Assembly: GCF_014217875.1 (NCBI RefSeq)
Contig: NZ_CP059060.1
Span: forward strand, 2,170,001 to 2,234,000
Reading direction: 5' to 3'
Source: Synechococcus sp. LTW-R
GTDB taxonomy: Bacteria; Cyanobacteriota; Cyanobacteriia; PCC-6307; Cyanobiaceae
Length of the DNA: 64,000 bases
Every line of letters starts with the position of its first letter. Positions within the stretch are counted from its first letter, which is position 1. A model generated the notes under the pieces. That model made no database searches and had not been told where the DNA came from. It worked only from the letters and a program-made list of their open reading frames with translations. A program made the translations under genes and the position numbers. Of the stretch, positions 35,851 through 47,658 are shown piece after piece.

Positions 35851-35907
35851 GAACTGAAAGCCGAGGGAACTCGGTGATGTAAGTTCAACAAGCGGTCGCG
35901 AGGCCGC
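35851..35907 (+). repeat. rRNA-leader structural module, copy 2
   Basis: Unit 2 repeats unit 1 at a period of exactly 61 bases: GAACT (35851) with AGTTC (ends 35886), inner CCGAG-GGAA-CTCGG, a 5-base linker, then GCGGTC-GCGA-GGCCGC (35892-35907). About 30 of the first 36 positions match unit 1; the changes T-G to T-A and CA/TG to TC/GG keep the pairing. Confidence 0.65.
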
Positions 35908-36218
35908 GGACCGAGAGCCCGAAAGACCTGAGAGGGTCGAGCTGAGAAGCGTGTGGCGATCGGAGCACCTGGACAACTGAACGTTTAGGAACTGACGCTT
36001 TCACTGCGTTAGTCGCGAGCTGAGGCTGAGAGGCTGAGGTGAGTGGTTAACGAAGATGCAGTGAGGGTGTGAGGTCCCGTCAAAAGTTTTTTAGTTGTGG
36101 AAGCTTGTTGCTTGCACGATCTGTCGACTCTCACGGTTGACGGTTGTGTCGGTGTGCAGCAAGTGGAGCAACGACCGGATCTGAGATCCTGGAAAGTCTG
36201 AACGAAAGAGATTTTGTT

Positions 36219-36235
36219 TTGCACTCTTTGAACGC
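36219..36235 (+). promoter_or_regulatory. boxA-like antitermination site in the rRNA leader
   Basis: TGCACTCTTTGAACG resembles the boxA consensus TGCTCTTTAACA read by Nus factors. It lies about 105 bases before 16S. Confidence 0.5.
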
Positions 36236-36340
36236 TTCTGTCAGAGGAAGTGGCATCAACTGCGACCGTGCGCCAGCGCGAGTTGTGGGTGAGGCAAGTC
36301 AAATTGAGATCACGAAAGTGATCAATAGGATTTGATCTAC

Positions 36341-37822
<1,482 letters not shown>

Positions 37823-37997
37823 ACAGGGAGACAAACAACGATTTTGATGCCTGAGTACTTTTATTCTTAGGCCGAAATCCTGTCACCTTAGGTCGATCGG
37901 TACCTCAACTTCAATCCTGTGAGTCGTAAGGCTGCACAACGATTGATTTTTAGTTCCTAAACGTTGTCTAGGTCACCCCATAGAGGGTTCACTTCCT

Positions 37998-38071
<74 letters not shown>

Positions 38072-38097
38072 TTCCAAAATCCAGTTTTGGATCATTT

Positions 38098-38170
38098 GGG
38101 GGTTTAGCTCAGTTGGTAGAGCGCCTGCTTTGCAAGCAGGATGTCAGCGGTTCGAGTCCGCTAACCTCCA
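38098..38170 (+). tRNA. tRNA-Ala (UGC)
   Basis: 73-base cloverleaf: GGGGGTT with AACCTCC and discriminator A, including the G3-U70 wobble pair that marks alanine tRNAs, and the anticodon loop TTTGCAA (TGC). It lies 26 bases after tRNA-Ile. Confidence 0.97.
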
Positions 38171-38607
38171 CTAACATATCTGAACTCCTAAGCCAGGAAG
38201 AGCTTCTGAGTTGGTGACTAGACGTTGTTCGCAGAGAATCCACTGGTTGAACCAGATGTATTCAGCCTCAGCTCATTGCTGATTCATGATTGAGTCAAGA
38301 TTGAGCTGATGCTGAATTCACTCTCGAAAGAGAGAGGATTTAGCAGAACCTTGACAACTGCATAGGTGAGTCTGGAAAGACAAAAGCATCTCATAGAGAT
38401 CAGAGCATTGTTCACCGCAAGGTGAATGGTGACCTGATAATTCTATTTTTGAGAGCCGAGACCTTCTAGCGTTCTTCCCAATCCGCCGAGGAGCGGGGAG
38501 TTTGATCCTTTTTTCTAACTGATCGAGAAGCAGAGCAATCTGATCTTTGGTTAAGAGAAAACTGAGAGAATGGGCCTCAACAGCCTGAAGCGTTAGGAGG
38601 ATTAATT
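38171..38607 (+). other. Spacer between tRNA-Ala and 23S
   Basis: No gene is seen. It contains a CTCTC-GAAA-GAGAG hairpin (38321-38334) followed after 11 bases by GAACCTTGACAACTG (38346-38360), which matches the boxA of cyanobacterial spacers, so the pair looks like boxB-boxA for antitermination. Confidence 0.55.
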
Positions 38608-41482
<2,875 letters not shown>

Positions 41483-41629
41483 AATCTCATCTCTCAAAAC
41501 ACAATGATCGCAAGGTCAATGTGGAGAGCTTTTGAATTACAGAGCGACAACCTCAAGCAAGCGAAAGCAAGCATGAGAGTTGTTCGTAACCTATGCAGTT
41601 CTCAGGGTTCACCTGAGAGCGAATATCTA
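41483..41629 (+). other. 23S-5S spacer
   Basis: Holds a CTCAGG-gttca-CCTGAG hairpin (near 41605) and no gene. The hairpin may be a processing site. Confidence 0.5.
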
Positions 41630-41748
41630 TCCTGGTGTCCATGGCGCAGTGGAACCACTCCGATCCATCTCGAACTCGGCTGTGAAACGCTGTAGCGCCG
41701 ACGATATTTGGGGGGTAGCCCCCTGAGAAAATAGGTCGATGCCAGGTA
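41630..41748 (+). rRNA. 5S ribosomal RNA
   Basis: 119 bases, from TCCTGGTGTCCATGG to ATGCCAGGTA, with the conserved CCATCTCGAACTCGG loop and a closing helix between TCCTGGTGT and GCCAGG. Position and order match a standard rrn operon. Confidence 0.94.
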
Positions 41749-41820
41749 AAACATTCGCTCCACTAACTCAATCCATGCCGCTCTCTTCTGAAGATGAGAG
41801 CCATGGGTTGAGGCGAGAAA

Positions 41821-41845
41821 GCCACCCCTTAAGGGTGGCTTTTTT
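41821..41845 (+). terminator. Terminator of the rRNA operon
   Basis: GCCACCC (41821-41827) pairs with GGGTGGC (41833-41839), then six T. It ends the rRNA transcript about 70 bases after 5S. Confidence 0.88.
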
Positions 41846-42053
41846 GTTGGCTTGAAATAACCAGGTGAGTATCCAAGCTGAGCCCCCTCGCCTCAAGACT
41901 TTGATCCCTTAGTGCTGCGGTTGTGCGGCTCGAGGAAGAGCCGCTCACCCCAAGATCTCAACCTCGGCGCATCCACCAAGAAAGAGAAAGCCGCTGGAGC
42001 ACGGGACCCAGCGGCTTTTTGACTCCAATCAGGACATTCAGATTGCCGCGTAA
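41846..42053. other. Gap between rRNA operon and the NTF2-like gene
   Basis: No gene is supported. It contains a second, probably bidirectional terminator (see 41987) and otherwise unremarkable sequence. Confidence 0.4.
41987..42020. terminator. Bidirectional terminator between rRNA operon and the minus-strand operon
   Basis: AAAGCCGCTGG (41987-41997) and CCAGCGGCTTT (42008-42018) form an 11-bp stem. The plus strand continues TT, the minus strand TTTCTCTTTCTT. It can stop rRNA readthrough and end the mutM-mtnB-mtnC-NTF2 transcript. Confidence 0.75.
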
Positions 42054-42449
42054 TCAGGAGCGATGCACGTGCACCTGCTTCCAGTTGCCATCCAGCTTTT
42101 GCCAGATGCGTGTTTCGCAGCAGCGGGCCGTCACGGGATCTCCGTTTACCAGCTTTTGCGTGAGGCGCGTATAGCTCACCACGACGGAATCGTCACTCAG
42201 CCAACGCAGGTGTGGACGCGCCATGGTCACGTTGACCGCAGGTGCCGGCTGGCTGGAGTCTCCGGGAAGTTCGAAGTAGTAGCGATGGAAGGGAAGACCT
42301 TCAACGAGGTGGCCTTCGCTCTCGGCTTCAAAGCAGCTGACATCGTGCGCGCAGACGGCCGAGTAGGCCTGCCAATCCCCGGAGGCCACGCTGCTGAGCA
42401 TGGCCTGATTGAGTTTCAGGATCTCTAGATCGCGCTCGCTAAAAGCCAT
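42054..42449 (-). CDS. NTF2/SnoaL-like (CaMKII-association-type) protein
   Basis: This 131-residue protein has ERDLEILKLNQAMLSSVASGDW, YSAVCAHDVSCFEAE, PFHRYYFEL and late TRIWQKLDGNWKQVHVH, the DUF4440/CaMKII-AD cone fold. Often a small-molecule-binding or oligomerising domain; no role is assigned here. It overlaps mtnC by 11 bases, so it is probably read from the same message. Confidence 0.75.
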   Translation of the reverse strand: MAFSERDLEILKLNQAMLSSVASGDWQAYSAVCAHDVSCFEAESEGHLVEGLPFHRYYFELPGDSSQPAPAVNVTMARPHLRWLSDDSVVVSYTRLTQKLVNGDPVTARCCETRIWQKLDGNWKQVHVHRS

Positions 42450-43182
42450 CTCGAGGATTCAGGCTGCTGTAATCGCTAATCTTCGCAAAGCGTCCGGCTT
42501 CGCGGGCTGGGTTGCCTTCTCGATCGCTGAACAGGGTCTTCATCCCGGCTATATCCGCCGCTTCCAGTTCCTGGAGGGAGTCACTGATGAAGAGCACATT
42601 CGCTGGAGTTGTCTGCATCTCCGTGGCGATCGTCAGATAACTCTCCTCTGCTTGTTTGGGGCCCGTCTTGGTGTCAAACCAGTGGGTAAAGAGCCCGGTT
42701 AAATCTCCCTCGTGGCAGTGGCCATATAGCAATTGCTGGGCTGGAACAGACCCTGATGAATACACCGCCAATGTGAATCCATCGTCACGCCACCGCCGTA
42801 GGGCTCTTGGAACATCGGTAAATAAGGGTGCGATTAATTCCCCTGAGGCGTAGCCGGATCGCCAAATGCGTCCTTGGAGATCTTTCAGGGGCGTCAACTT
42901 GATGTCCCGTCCAATCAGTTGCCTGAGGTAAGCGCTCAGAGCTTGCACGGAGAGCGTCGAAGCGGCGTCCTGTTGCTGCAGTAGTCCTTTCGCCTCTGGA
43001 TGGGAGTCCTCTCGCCACGCGACCTCCACATCCCGCATCAGCTTCGCGATGTCGACGTTCCCCTGATGCGCTTCCAGGTAAGGCTCAAGCGATGCGCGCG
43101 CATAGGGGAAGAGCACCTCAGAGACAAAGCTCACCGGGCACGTTGTTCCCTCGATGTCCAGCAGGACGTGGGTAATGCTCAT
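42439..43182 (-). CDS. mtnC: Enolase-phosphatase E1 (methionine salvage)
   Basis: This 247-residue HAD-superfamily enzyme has LLDIEGTTCPVSF as motif I (nucleophile D), AVYSSGSV as motif II and LFISDSLQELEAA as the last acidic motif. It converts 2,3-diketomethylthiopentyl-1-phosphate to acireductone via enolisation and dephosphorylation. It follows mtnB by 3 bases. Confidence 0.93.
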   Translation of the reverse strand: MSITHVLLDIEGTTCPVSFVSEVLFPYARASLEPYLEAHQGNVDIAKLMRDVEVAWREDSHPEAKGLLQQQDAASTLSVQALSAYLRQLIGRDIKLTPLKDLQGRIWRSGYASGELIAPLFTDVPRALRRWRDDGFTLAVYSSGSVPAQQLLYGHCHEGDLTGLFTHWFDTKTGPKQAEESYLTIATEMQTTPANVLFISDSLQELEAADIAGMKTLFSDREGNPAREAGRFAKISDYSSLNPRDGF

Positions 43183-43185
43183 CGC

Positions 43186-43824
43186 TTATTTGGCCTGGAT
43201 GGACTCCAGCAGAAGTTGGCGCCAGCGTTGCTCGAGGAGGAACTCCAGGATTTCCAGGTGACGCATCGCGCTGCCCAGGTTGCGGCCCCAGGCGTACAGG
43301 CCATGGCCGGCGATCAGCAGACCATGGGGAGCATCCCTCAAGAGCGGTCTGGCTTGGGCGGAGAGTTCTGCGAGGTTCTGGTTGTTGGCCAGAACGGGCA
43401 CATTCACGGAGCAGTCGTGGGTCTTGATGCCGTCGAGGCCCTTCAACATCTCTAGGCCGCTCAACTCCAGGCCTCCCTGACGGCAGGCCCACTGGGATAA
43501 CAGCGTCCCGGCCTGGGAATGGGTGTGCAGGACTGCGCCGGCTCCGCAGGTTTTCACGATTTCCAGGTGCAGGGCCGTCTCGGCGCTGGCCTTCCCGTTG
43601 CCCAAGACCACGTGGCCTTCCCGGTTCACCTGTATCAGGTCGATGGTGGCGACTGATCCCTTATGGACGCCGCTTGGGGCCATCAACAGCCGGATCGGGT
43701 CGGCCTCGAGAACGCAGCTGAAATTGCCTCCGGTCCCGTCACACCAGCCCCGGCGATGGATCTCCCCCATGGCCCCGCATAACGCCTTCGCGAGGGCCGT
43801 CGTGTTGGCATCGGGTATCGGCAC
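43186..43824 (-). CDS. mtnB: Methylthioribulose-1-phosphate dehydratase
   Basis: From GTG 43824 this is 212 residues of the class II aldolase/adducin fold with WCDGTGGNFS, MAPSGVHKGS and the metal-binding HTHSQ plus GHGLYAWG. It makes 2,3-diketomethylthiopentyl-1-phosphate, the MtnC substrate. The longer open frame upstream is antisense to mutM's end; GTG 43824 lies 8 bases after the mutM stop. Confidence 0.92.
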   Translation of the reverse strand: MPIPDANTTALAKALCGAMGEIHRRGWCDGTGGNFSCVLEADPIRLLMAPSGVHKGSVATIDLIQVNREGHVVLGNGKASAETALHLEIVKTCGAGAVLHTHSQAGTLLSQWACRQGGLELSGLEMLKGLDGIKTHDCSVNVPVLANNQNLAELSAQARPLLRDAPHGLLIAGHGLYAWGRNLGSAMRHLEILEFLLEQRWRQLLLESIQAK

Positions 43825-43831
43825 GTCCAAC

Positions 43832-44689
43832 TCAGGGGGTCTTCCCACCCTGGCAGGAGGGGCACCAGTGGCTGCTGCGGCCGCCCAACTTGTCACGTCG
43901 GATGGGTGTCCCGCAGATCCGGCAGGGGTCACCCGTGCGCCGGTAGACCCAGGCCGCATTGCCGTAGTTCCCGTTTGTGCCGGTCAAGTCCCGGAAATCA
44001 CTGAAGGTGGTCCCGCCGGCACCGATGCTCGTCGTCAGCACCTCCACGAGGGCCTCATGGAGGCGCTCGAGTTGCTTTGGCTTCAGGGCTCCAGCCCGTT
44101 CTTCGGGAGCAATGCGGCTCATGAAGAGGGATTCATCCGCGTAGATGTTCCCCACGCCGGCCACCAGGGCTTGATCGAGCAGCGCCGTCTTGATCGCACG
44201 GCTCGATCCCTTGAGCTTCCCGTGCAGGTATTGGGGGGTGAACGCCGCGCTGAACGGTTCCGGTCCCAGGCGCTTCAGGCCGGTCATCACCGACTCCAGC
44301 GGTTCCCCGGGGGGGACCCACCACATCTCACCGAAGCTGCGCAGGTCGACAAAGCGCAGCTCCTGGCCCTGGGGATTCCAGAACCGCACCCGCGTGTGGC
44401 TGCAGGGATCCTTCGGGCTCTCCATCCAAAGGAATTGCCCGGTCATCCGCAGATGGACGCCCCAATGGCCGGCCTCTGCCCCGGATCGCGTCAGCCGGGC
44501 CATCAAATATTTGCCCCGGCGCATCCACTGCTCCACGCTGCAGCCCTCCAGGGCCGAGCAGAACTGCTCCGGGACGGGCGGTGAGGCAATGGCCCGAGCC
44601 CGCAAGACCTCAACCCGCTCGATTGTGAAGCCCTGGGTCTGGCGTTCCAGGCCCCGCCGCACCGTTTCCACTTCGGGGAGCTCTGGCAC
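43832..44689 (-). CDS. mutM: Formamidopyrimidine-DNA glycosylase
   Basis: This 285-residue protein begins with the catalytic PELPEVETVRRGL (N-terminal Pro), has DESLFMSRIAPEERAG and the zinc finger RICGTPIRRDKLGGRSSHWCPSC, so it is Fpg/MutM. It removes oxidised guanine. Located upstream of mtnBC, probably co-transcribed by position only. Confidence 0.95.
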   Translation of the reverse strand: MPELPEVETVRRGLERQTQGFTIERVEVLRARAIASPPVPEQFCSALEGCSVEQWMRRGKYLMARLTRSGAEAGHWGVHLRMTGQFLWMESPKDPCSHTRVRFWNPQGQELRFVDLRSFGEMWWVPPGEPLESVMTGLKRLGPEPFSAAFTPQYLHGKLKGSSRAIKTALLDQALVAGVGNIYADESLFMSRIAPEERAGALKPKQLERLHEALVEVLTTSIGAGGTTFSDFRDLTGTNGNYGNAAWVYRRTGDPCRICGTPIRRDKLGGRSSHWCPSCQGGKTP

Positions 44690-44742
44690 CCGTCGCCCCT
44701 GGAGAGATCAGGGCCACAGACTGCCATGGAGCCCGAGACAGC

Positions 44743-44775
44743 AAAAATCCCCGACCTGCTGCCAGGCCGGGGATC
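44743..44775 (-). terminator. Terminator after psaE
   Basis: On the minus strand a stem from 44774-44765 with 44756-44747, one mismatch, is followed by TTTTT (44747-44743). It is 25 bases after the psaE stop. Confidence 0.82.
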
Positions 44776-44799
44776 GCTTGGAGAACGTGATCCGTTGGA

Positions 44800-45009
44800 T
44801 CAGGCCTTCTCGAGTTCGCTCTCGGCGAAGTTATTGGTGTTGATGCCGCCTTCGGAGCCGCTGACGCCGTTGTAGTTCACCTTCTCGAAGCGCACCACGA
44901 CGGGGTAACGGATGCCGGAGGTGTCGATGGAGGCAACGGTGCCCACATCGTTGAACCAGTAGGACTCAGGACGCTTAATGCGCACCTTGTCACCGCGGGA
45001 GATGGCCAT
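44800..45009 (-). CDS. psaE: Photosystem I subunit IV (PsaE)
   Basis: This 69-residue protein, [20 protein letters not shown] onward, has the SH3-like fold and [15 protein letters not shown] end of PsaE. It binds the stromal side of PSI and helps ferredoxin docking and cyclic flow. Length is usual. It is divergent from the unknown 45120 gene and has its own terminator, so it is likely monocistronic. Confidence 0.97.
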   Translation of the reverse strand: MAISRGDKVRIKRPESYWFNDVGTVASIDTSGIRYPVVVRFEKVNYNGVSGSEGGINTNNFAESELEKA

Positions 45010-45119
45010 CGCTGCGCTGTAAAGGGGTGGCTGTCATTGGGAATTTACCCGTAGCGGGAGTCCTGGAAGCTGGCCCGTCACGAAACGTGGCACCATCGAT
45101 CTCCATCGAGCGTTTCCCT

Positions 45120-46163
45120 ATGGCCGAGGCCCCCTCCTTCAGCCTCGACTTGCCAGATCCCGAGAGCGAAAGCATCAGCTCGATGGAGTTCATGGCTCGG
45201 ATCGAGGAGGCCTGGGCGGTCTGCGACCGGTTCGACCTGCAGACCGAGATCTGGCGCGGCCGGATCCTCGGCAGCGTCCGGGACCGCGAACGCCGCGGTG
45301 GCGATGCCCGCGGCGGCGGTTTCCTGCAGTGGTTGCGCGAGCAGGAGATCAGTAAGACCCGGGCCTATGCCCTGATCCAATTGGCGGAATCCGCTGATCA
45401 GATGCTTGGCGAGGGGGTTCTGGAGGAGACCAGCGTCAACAACTTCTCCAAGCGGGCCTTCATGGAGACAGCCCAGTCGGACCCCGAGGTGCAGCTCATG
45501 ATCGGCGAGGCCGCCAATGACGGTCAGCAGATCACCCGCAAACAGGTTCGCCAGCTCACCGACGAGTTCACCGCCGCCACGAGTCCCCTTCTGCCGGAGG
45601 AGATTCGGCAACGCACCGCCGAGAACCTGCTGCCGCCGAAGGCCGTCGCGCCTCTCGTGAAGGAGCTCGCCAAGCTCCCCGACGAGCAGCAGGAGGATCT
45701 CCGCAAAGTCCTGCGGGATGAACCCGAGCTTGAGCGGGTCAAGGACGTCACCAGCACGGCCCGTTGGCTCAGCAAAGCCTCCGAAGCCGGTCTGGCCGTT
45801 CGCGCCTTCCAGCAGGGTGAGCTGGATCTGGACAAGGCCATGCAGGAGGCCCTCCGCCTGGACGCCTTGGGGCTGCTTTCAGATGCCGTCGGCCAAGCCC
45901 AAGCTTTGGAATCGGCCGTCCTCAAGCTCCATACCAGCTGGCGCCGACTCAATGGCTTGCAGGAGCGTCTCTGGGTGGAGAGCGGCAGCAGTACGCCCCA
46001 CCTGCGGGAGCTACTGACGGCTCTGCAAACCCTCAGTGGCAACACCATGCGGGTCTCCCTCGGTGAGCTCGCAGGCGGCAAGCGGGTGCGGCTCCAGTTG
46101 GTTGAGGAAGCCCCCGATCAGCTCGATGCTCCGACCATTGCGGTGATGGCCCAGGCCGGCTGA
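45120..46163 (+). CDS. Conserved protein of unknown function
   Basis: This is 347 residues from ATG 45120. Its N-terminal half has EFMARIEEAWAVCDRFDLQ and FLQWLREQEISKTRAYALIQ, a helix-turn-helix-like look reminiscent of ParB-like or DUF3102 DNA-binding segments; the remainder is alpha-helical. I do not recognise the family. It shares the upstream region with psaE and is followed 10 bases later by recQ. A start at 45027 would sit 17 bases from the psaE start, so 45120 is preferred. Confidence 0.6.
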   Translation: MAEAPSFSLDLPDPESESISSMEFMARIEEAWAVCDRFDLQTEIWRGRILGSVRDRERRGGDARGGGFLQWLREQEISKTRAYALIQLAESADQMLGEGVLEETSVNNFSKRAFMETAQSDPEVQLMIGEAANDGQQITRKQVRQLTDEFTAATSPLLPEEIRQRTAENLLPPKAVAPLVKELAKLPDEQQEDLRKVLRDEPELERVKDVTSTARWLSKASEAGLAVRAFQQGELDLDKAMQEALRLDALGLLSDAVGQAQALESAVLKLHTSWRRLNGLQERLWVESGSSTPHLRELLTALQTLSGNTMRVSLGELAGGKRVRLQLVEEAPDQLDAPTIAVMAQAG

Positions 46164-46173
46164 GATCCGGTTG

Positions 46174-47658
46174 ATGAGCGATCCCCTCGACTCCGCCCTG
46201 CAGGAGCACTTCGGTTGGTCGGCCTTTCGTCCCGGCCAACGTCCCGTCATCGAAGCGATGCTCGGTGGCCAGGACTGCCTCGCCGTGCTCCCGACGGGGG
46301 CGGGGAAATCGCTTTGCTATCAGCTGCCCGCCTTGGTCCGTGAGGGCCTCGTGCTGGTCATCTCACCGCTGGTGGCCTTGATGGAGGACCAGGTGCAGCA
46401 CCTCCAGCGCCGCGGGATTCCGGCGGCCTGCCTGCACCGGGGCTTGGATGCCGAGCGCCGGCGGGACCTGCTGAAGCGAGTCCGCAGTAACCGGCTGCGC
46501 CTGCTCTACCTGGCCCCGGAGCGCCTCCAGGTCGAGGCCACCCGGCGCTTGCTCGAAGAGATCCACGAGGAGGGGAAGTTGGTCGGACTGGCCATCGACG
46601 AGGCCCATTGCATCAGCGCCTGGGGCCATGACTTCCGTCCGGACTACCGCCGCTTGGGGCAGTTGCGCCGTCTCTGTCCTGGGGTGCCCGTCGTGGCTCT
46701 CAGTGCCACAGCGGCGCCTCGGGTCCGCGCCGATCTGATCCGTCTCTTGGAGCTTCGGCGCCCGCTCATTCAGGTGCGCTCCGCCCGGCGGGACAACCTC
46801 TCCTATGTGATGCGCCGCCGTCCCAAGGACCCCTTGCCCCAGGTCCTCAAGGCGGTCGAGGAGGCCCGCGGGGCCGTCTTGATCTATGCCCGTACTCGGC
46901 GCTCCGTGGAGAGCTGGGCTAAGCGCTTGAGCGACAACGGGGTTGAGGCCATCGCTTATCACGCCGGCATGGATCCGGAGAGTCGTGCCTTGGCTCTGAC
47001 CCATTTCCAGGAGCACGAGATGCCGGTCCTGGTGGCCACGGTGGCCTTTGGCATGGGGGTGGATCGACCCGATGTGGGTCTCGTCTTGCACCTCGATCTC
47101 CCCTCCAGCGCCGAGGGCTATCTCCAGGAGTCGGGCCGCGCTGGGCGGGATGGTCTCCCGGCCCGCTGCCTGGTCCTCTTCCATCCCGATGACCGCTCCA
47201 GCCTGGCTTGGGCCATCCGCTCCTCAGCCGAGGAATCCGGTGACCCCCAGGACCGCACACGGGCGGAACTCTCCCAGCAGCAGCTGCGGCGGATGGAGGC
47301 GGTTGCCGAGGGTGCCGGTTGCCGCGAGCAGGCCCTCTTGCTTTCTGTGGGTGAGCTCGTGTCCCCCTGCGGTCGTTGCGATCGCTGTAGCCAGAGCCCC
47401 CGCTGGACGGACTGGTCCGATCAAGCGTCCCAAGTGCTCGAACAGCTGGATCAGCGCAGTGGCGTTGACCTGCGCAGCTTGGGTGAGGACCTGGCCAAGG
47501 CGGAAGGGGATGAGGTGGACCAGTGGCGTTGGTTGGCGCGGCGTCTGGTGCAGGAGGACCTCATCAGCGAGAGCGATGACGGCAGTCAGCGCCTCTGGCT
47601 CAGACCCGCGGGCCGCCGTTTTCTGCGGCAGCCCTGGACGTTGAAGTTGGCGGCCTGA
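46174..47658 (+). CDS. recQ: RecQ-family DNA helicase
   Basis: This 494-residue protein begins SDPLDSALQEHFGWSAFRPG and has Walker A LPTGAGKSLCYQLP, DEAHCISAWGHDFRPDYR (motif II), SATAAP (III), and the late GRAGRDGLPARC (VI), then a zinc-binding cysteine cluster CGRCDRC. This is RecQ-like 3'-5' helicase. It lacks a long C-terminal HRDC, so it is the short cyanobacterial form. It overlaps none of its neighbours; a TTG at 46171 is the alternative start. Confidence 0.93.
   Translation: MSDPLDSALQEHFGWSAFRPGQRPVIEAMLGGQDCLAVLPTGAGKSLCYQLPALVREGLVLVISPLVALMEDQVQHLQRRGIPAACLHRGLDAERRRDLLKRVRSNRLRLLYLAPERLQVEATRRLLEEIHEEGKLVGLAIDEAHCISAWGHDFRPDYRRLGQLRRLCPGVPVVALSATAAPRVRADLIRLLELRRPLIQVRSARRDNLSYVMRRRPKDPLPQVLKAVEEARGAVLIYARTRRSVESWAKRLSDNGVEAIAYHAGMDPESRALALTHFQEHEMPVLVATVAFGMGVDRPDVGLVLHLDLPSSAEGYLQESGRAGRDGLPARCLVLFHPDDRSSLAWAIRSSAEESGDPQDRTRAELSQQQLRRMEAVAEGAGCREQALLLSVGELVSPCGRCDRCSQSPRWTDWSDQASQVLEQLDQRSGVDLRSLGEDLAKAEGDEVDQWRWLARRLVQEDLISESDDGSQRLWLRPAGRRFLRQPWTLKLAA

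Larger units (their letters stand above)
35754..36340 (+). other. rRNA leader, no protein gene
   Basis: This 587-base stretch before 16S has no plausible coding region. It contains the twin 57-nt modules (35790-35907), a likely long hairpin pairing GTTGCT (near 36110) with AGCAAC (near 36170), a boxA-like sequence (36219-36235) and a GATCAC-GAAA-GTGATC hairpin (36308-36323) just before 16S. The last is likely part of the processing site. Function is presumably antitermination, folding and RNase III processing. Confidence 0.6.

Noticed and set aside
35790-35890. Box C/D-like kink-turn (TGATG with CTGA) in the leader modules
   Set aside because: Copy 2 has CTGA opposite TGATG, but copy 1 has CTGG, so the tandem G-A pairs are not conserved; I keep only the pairing and GNRA loops.
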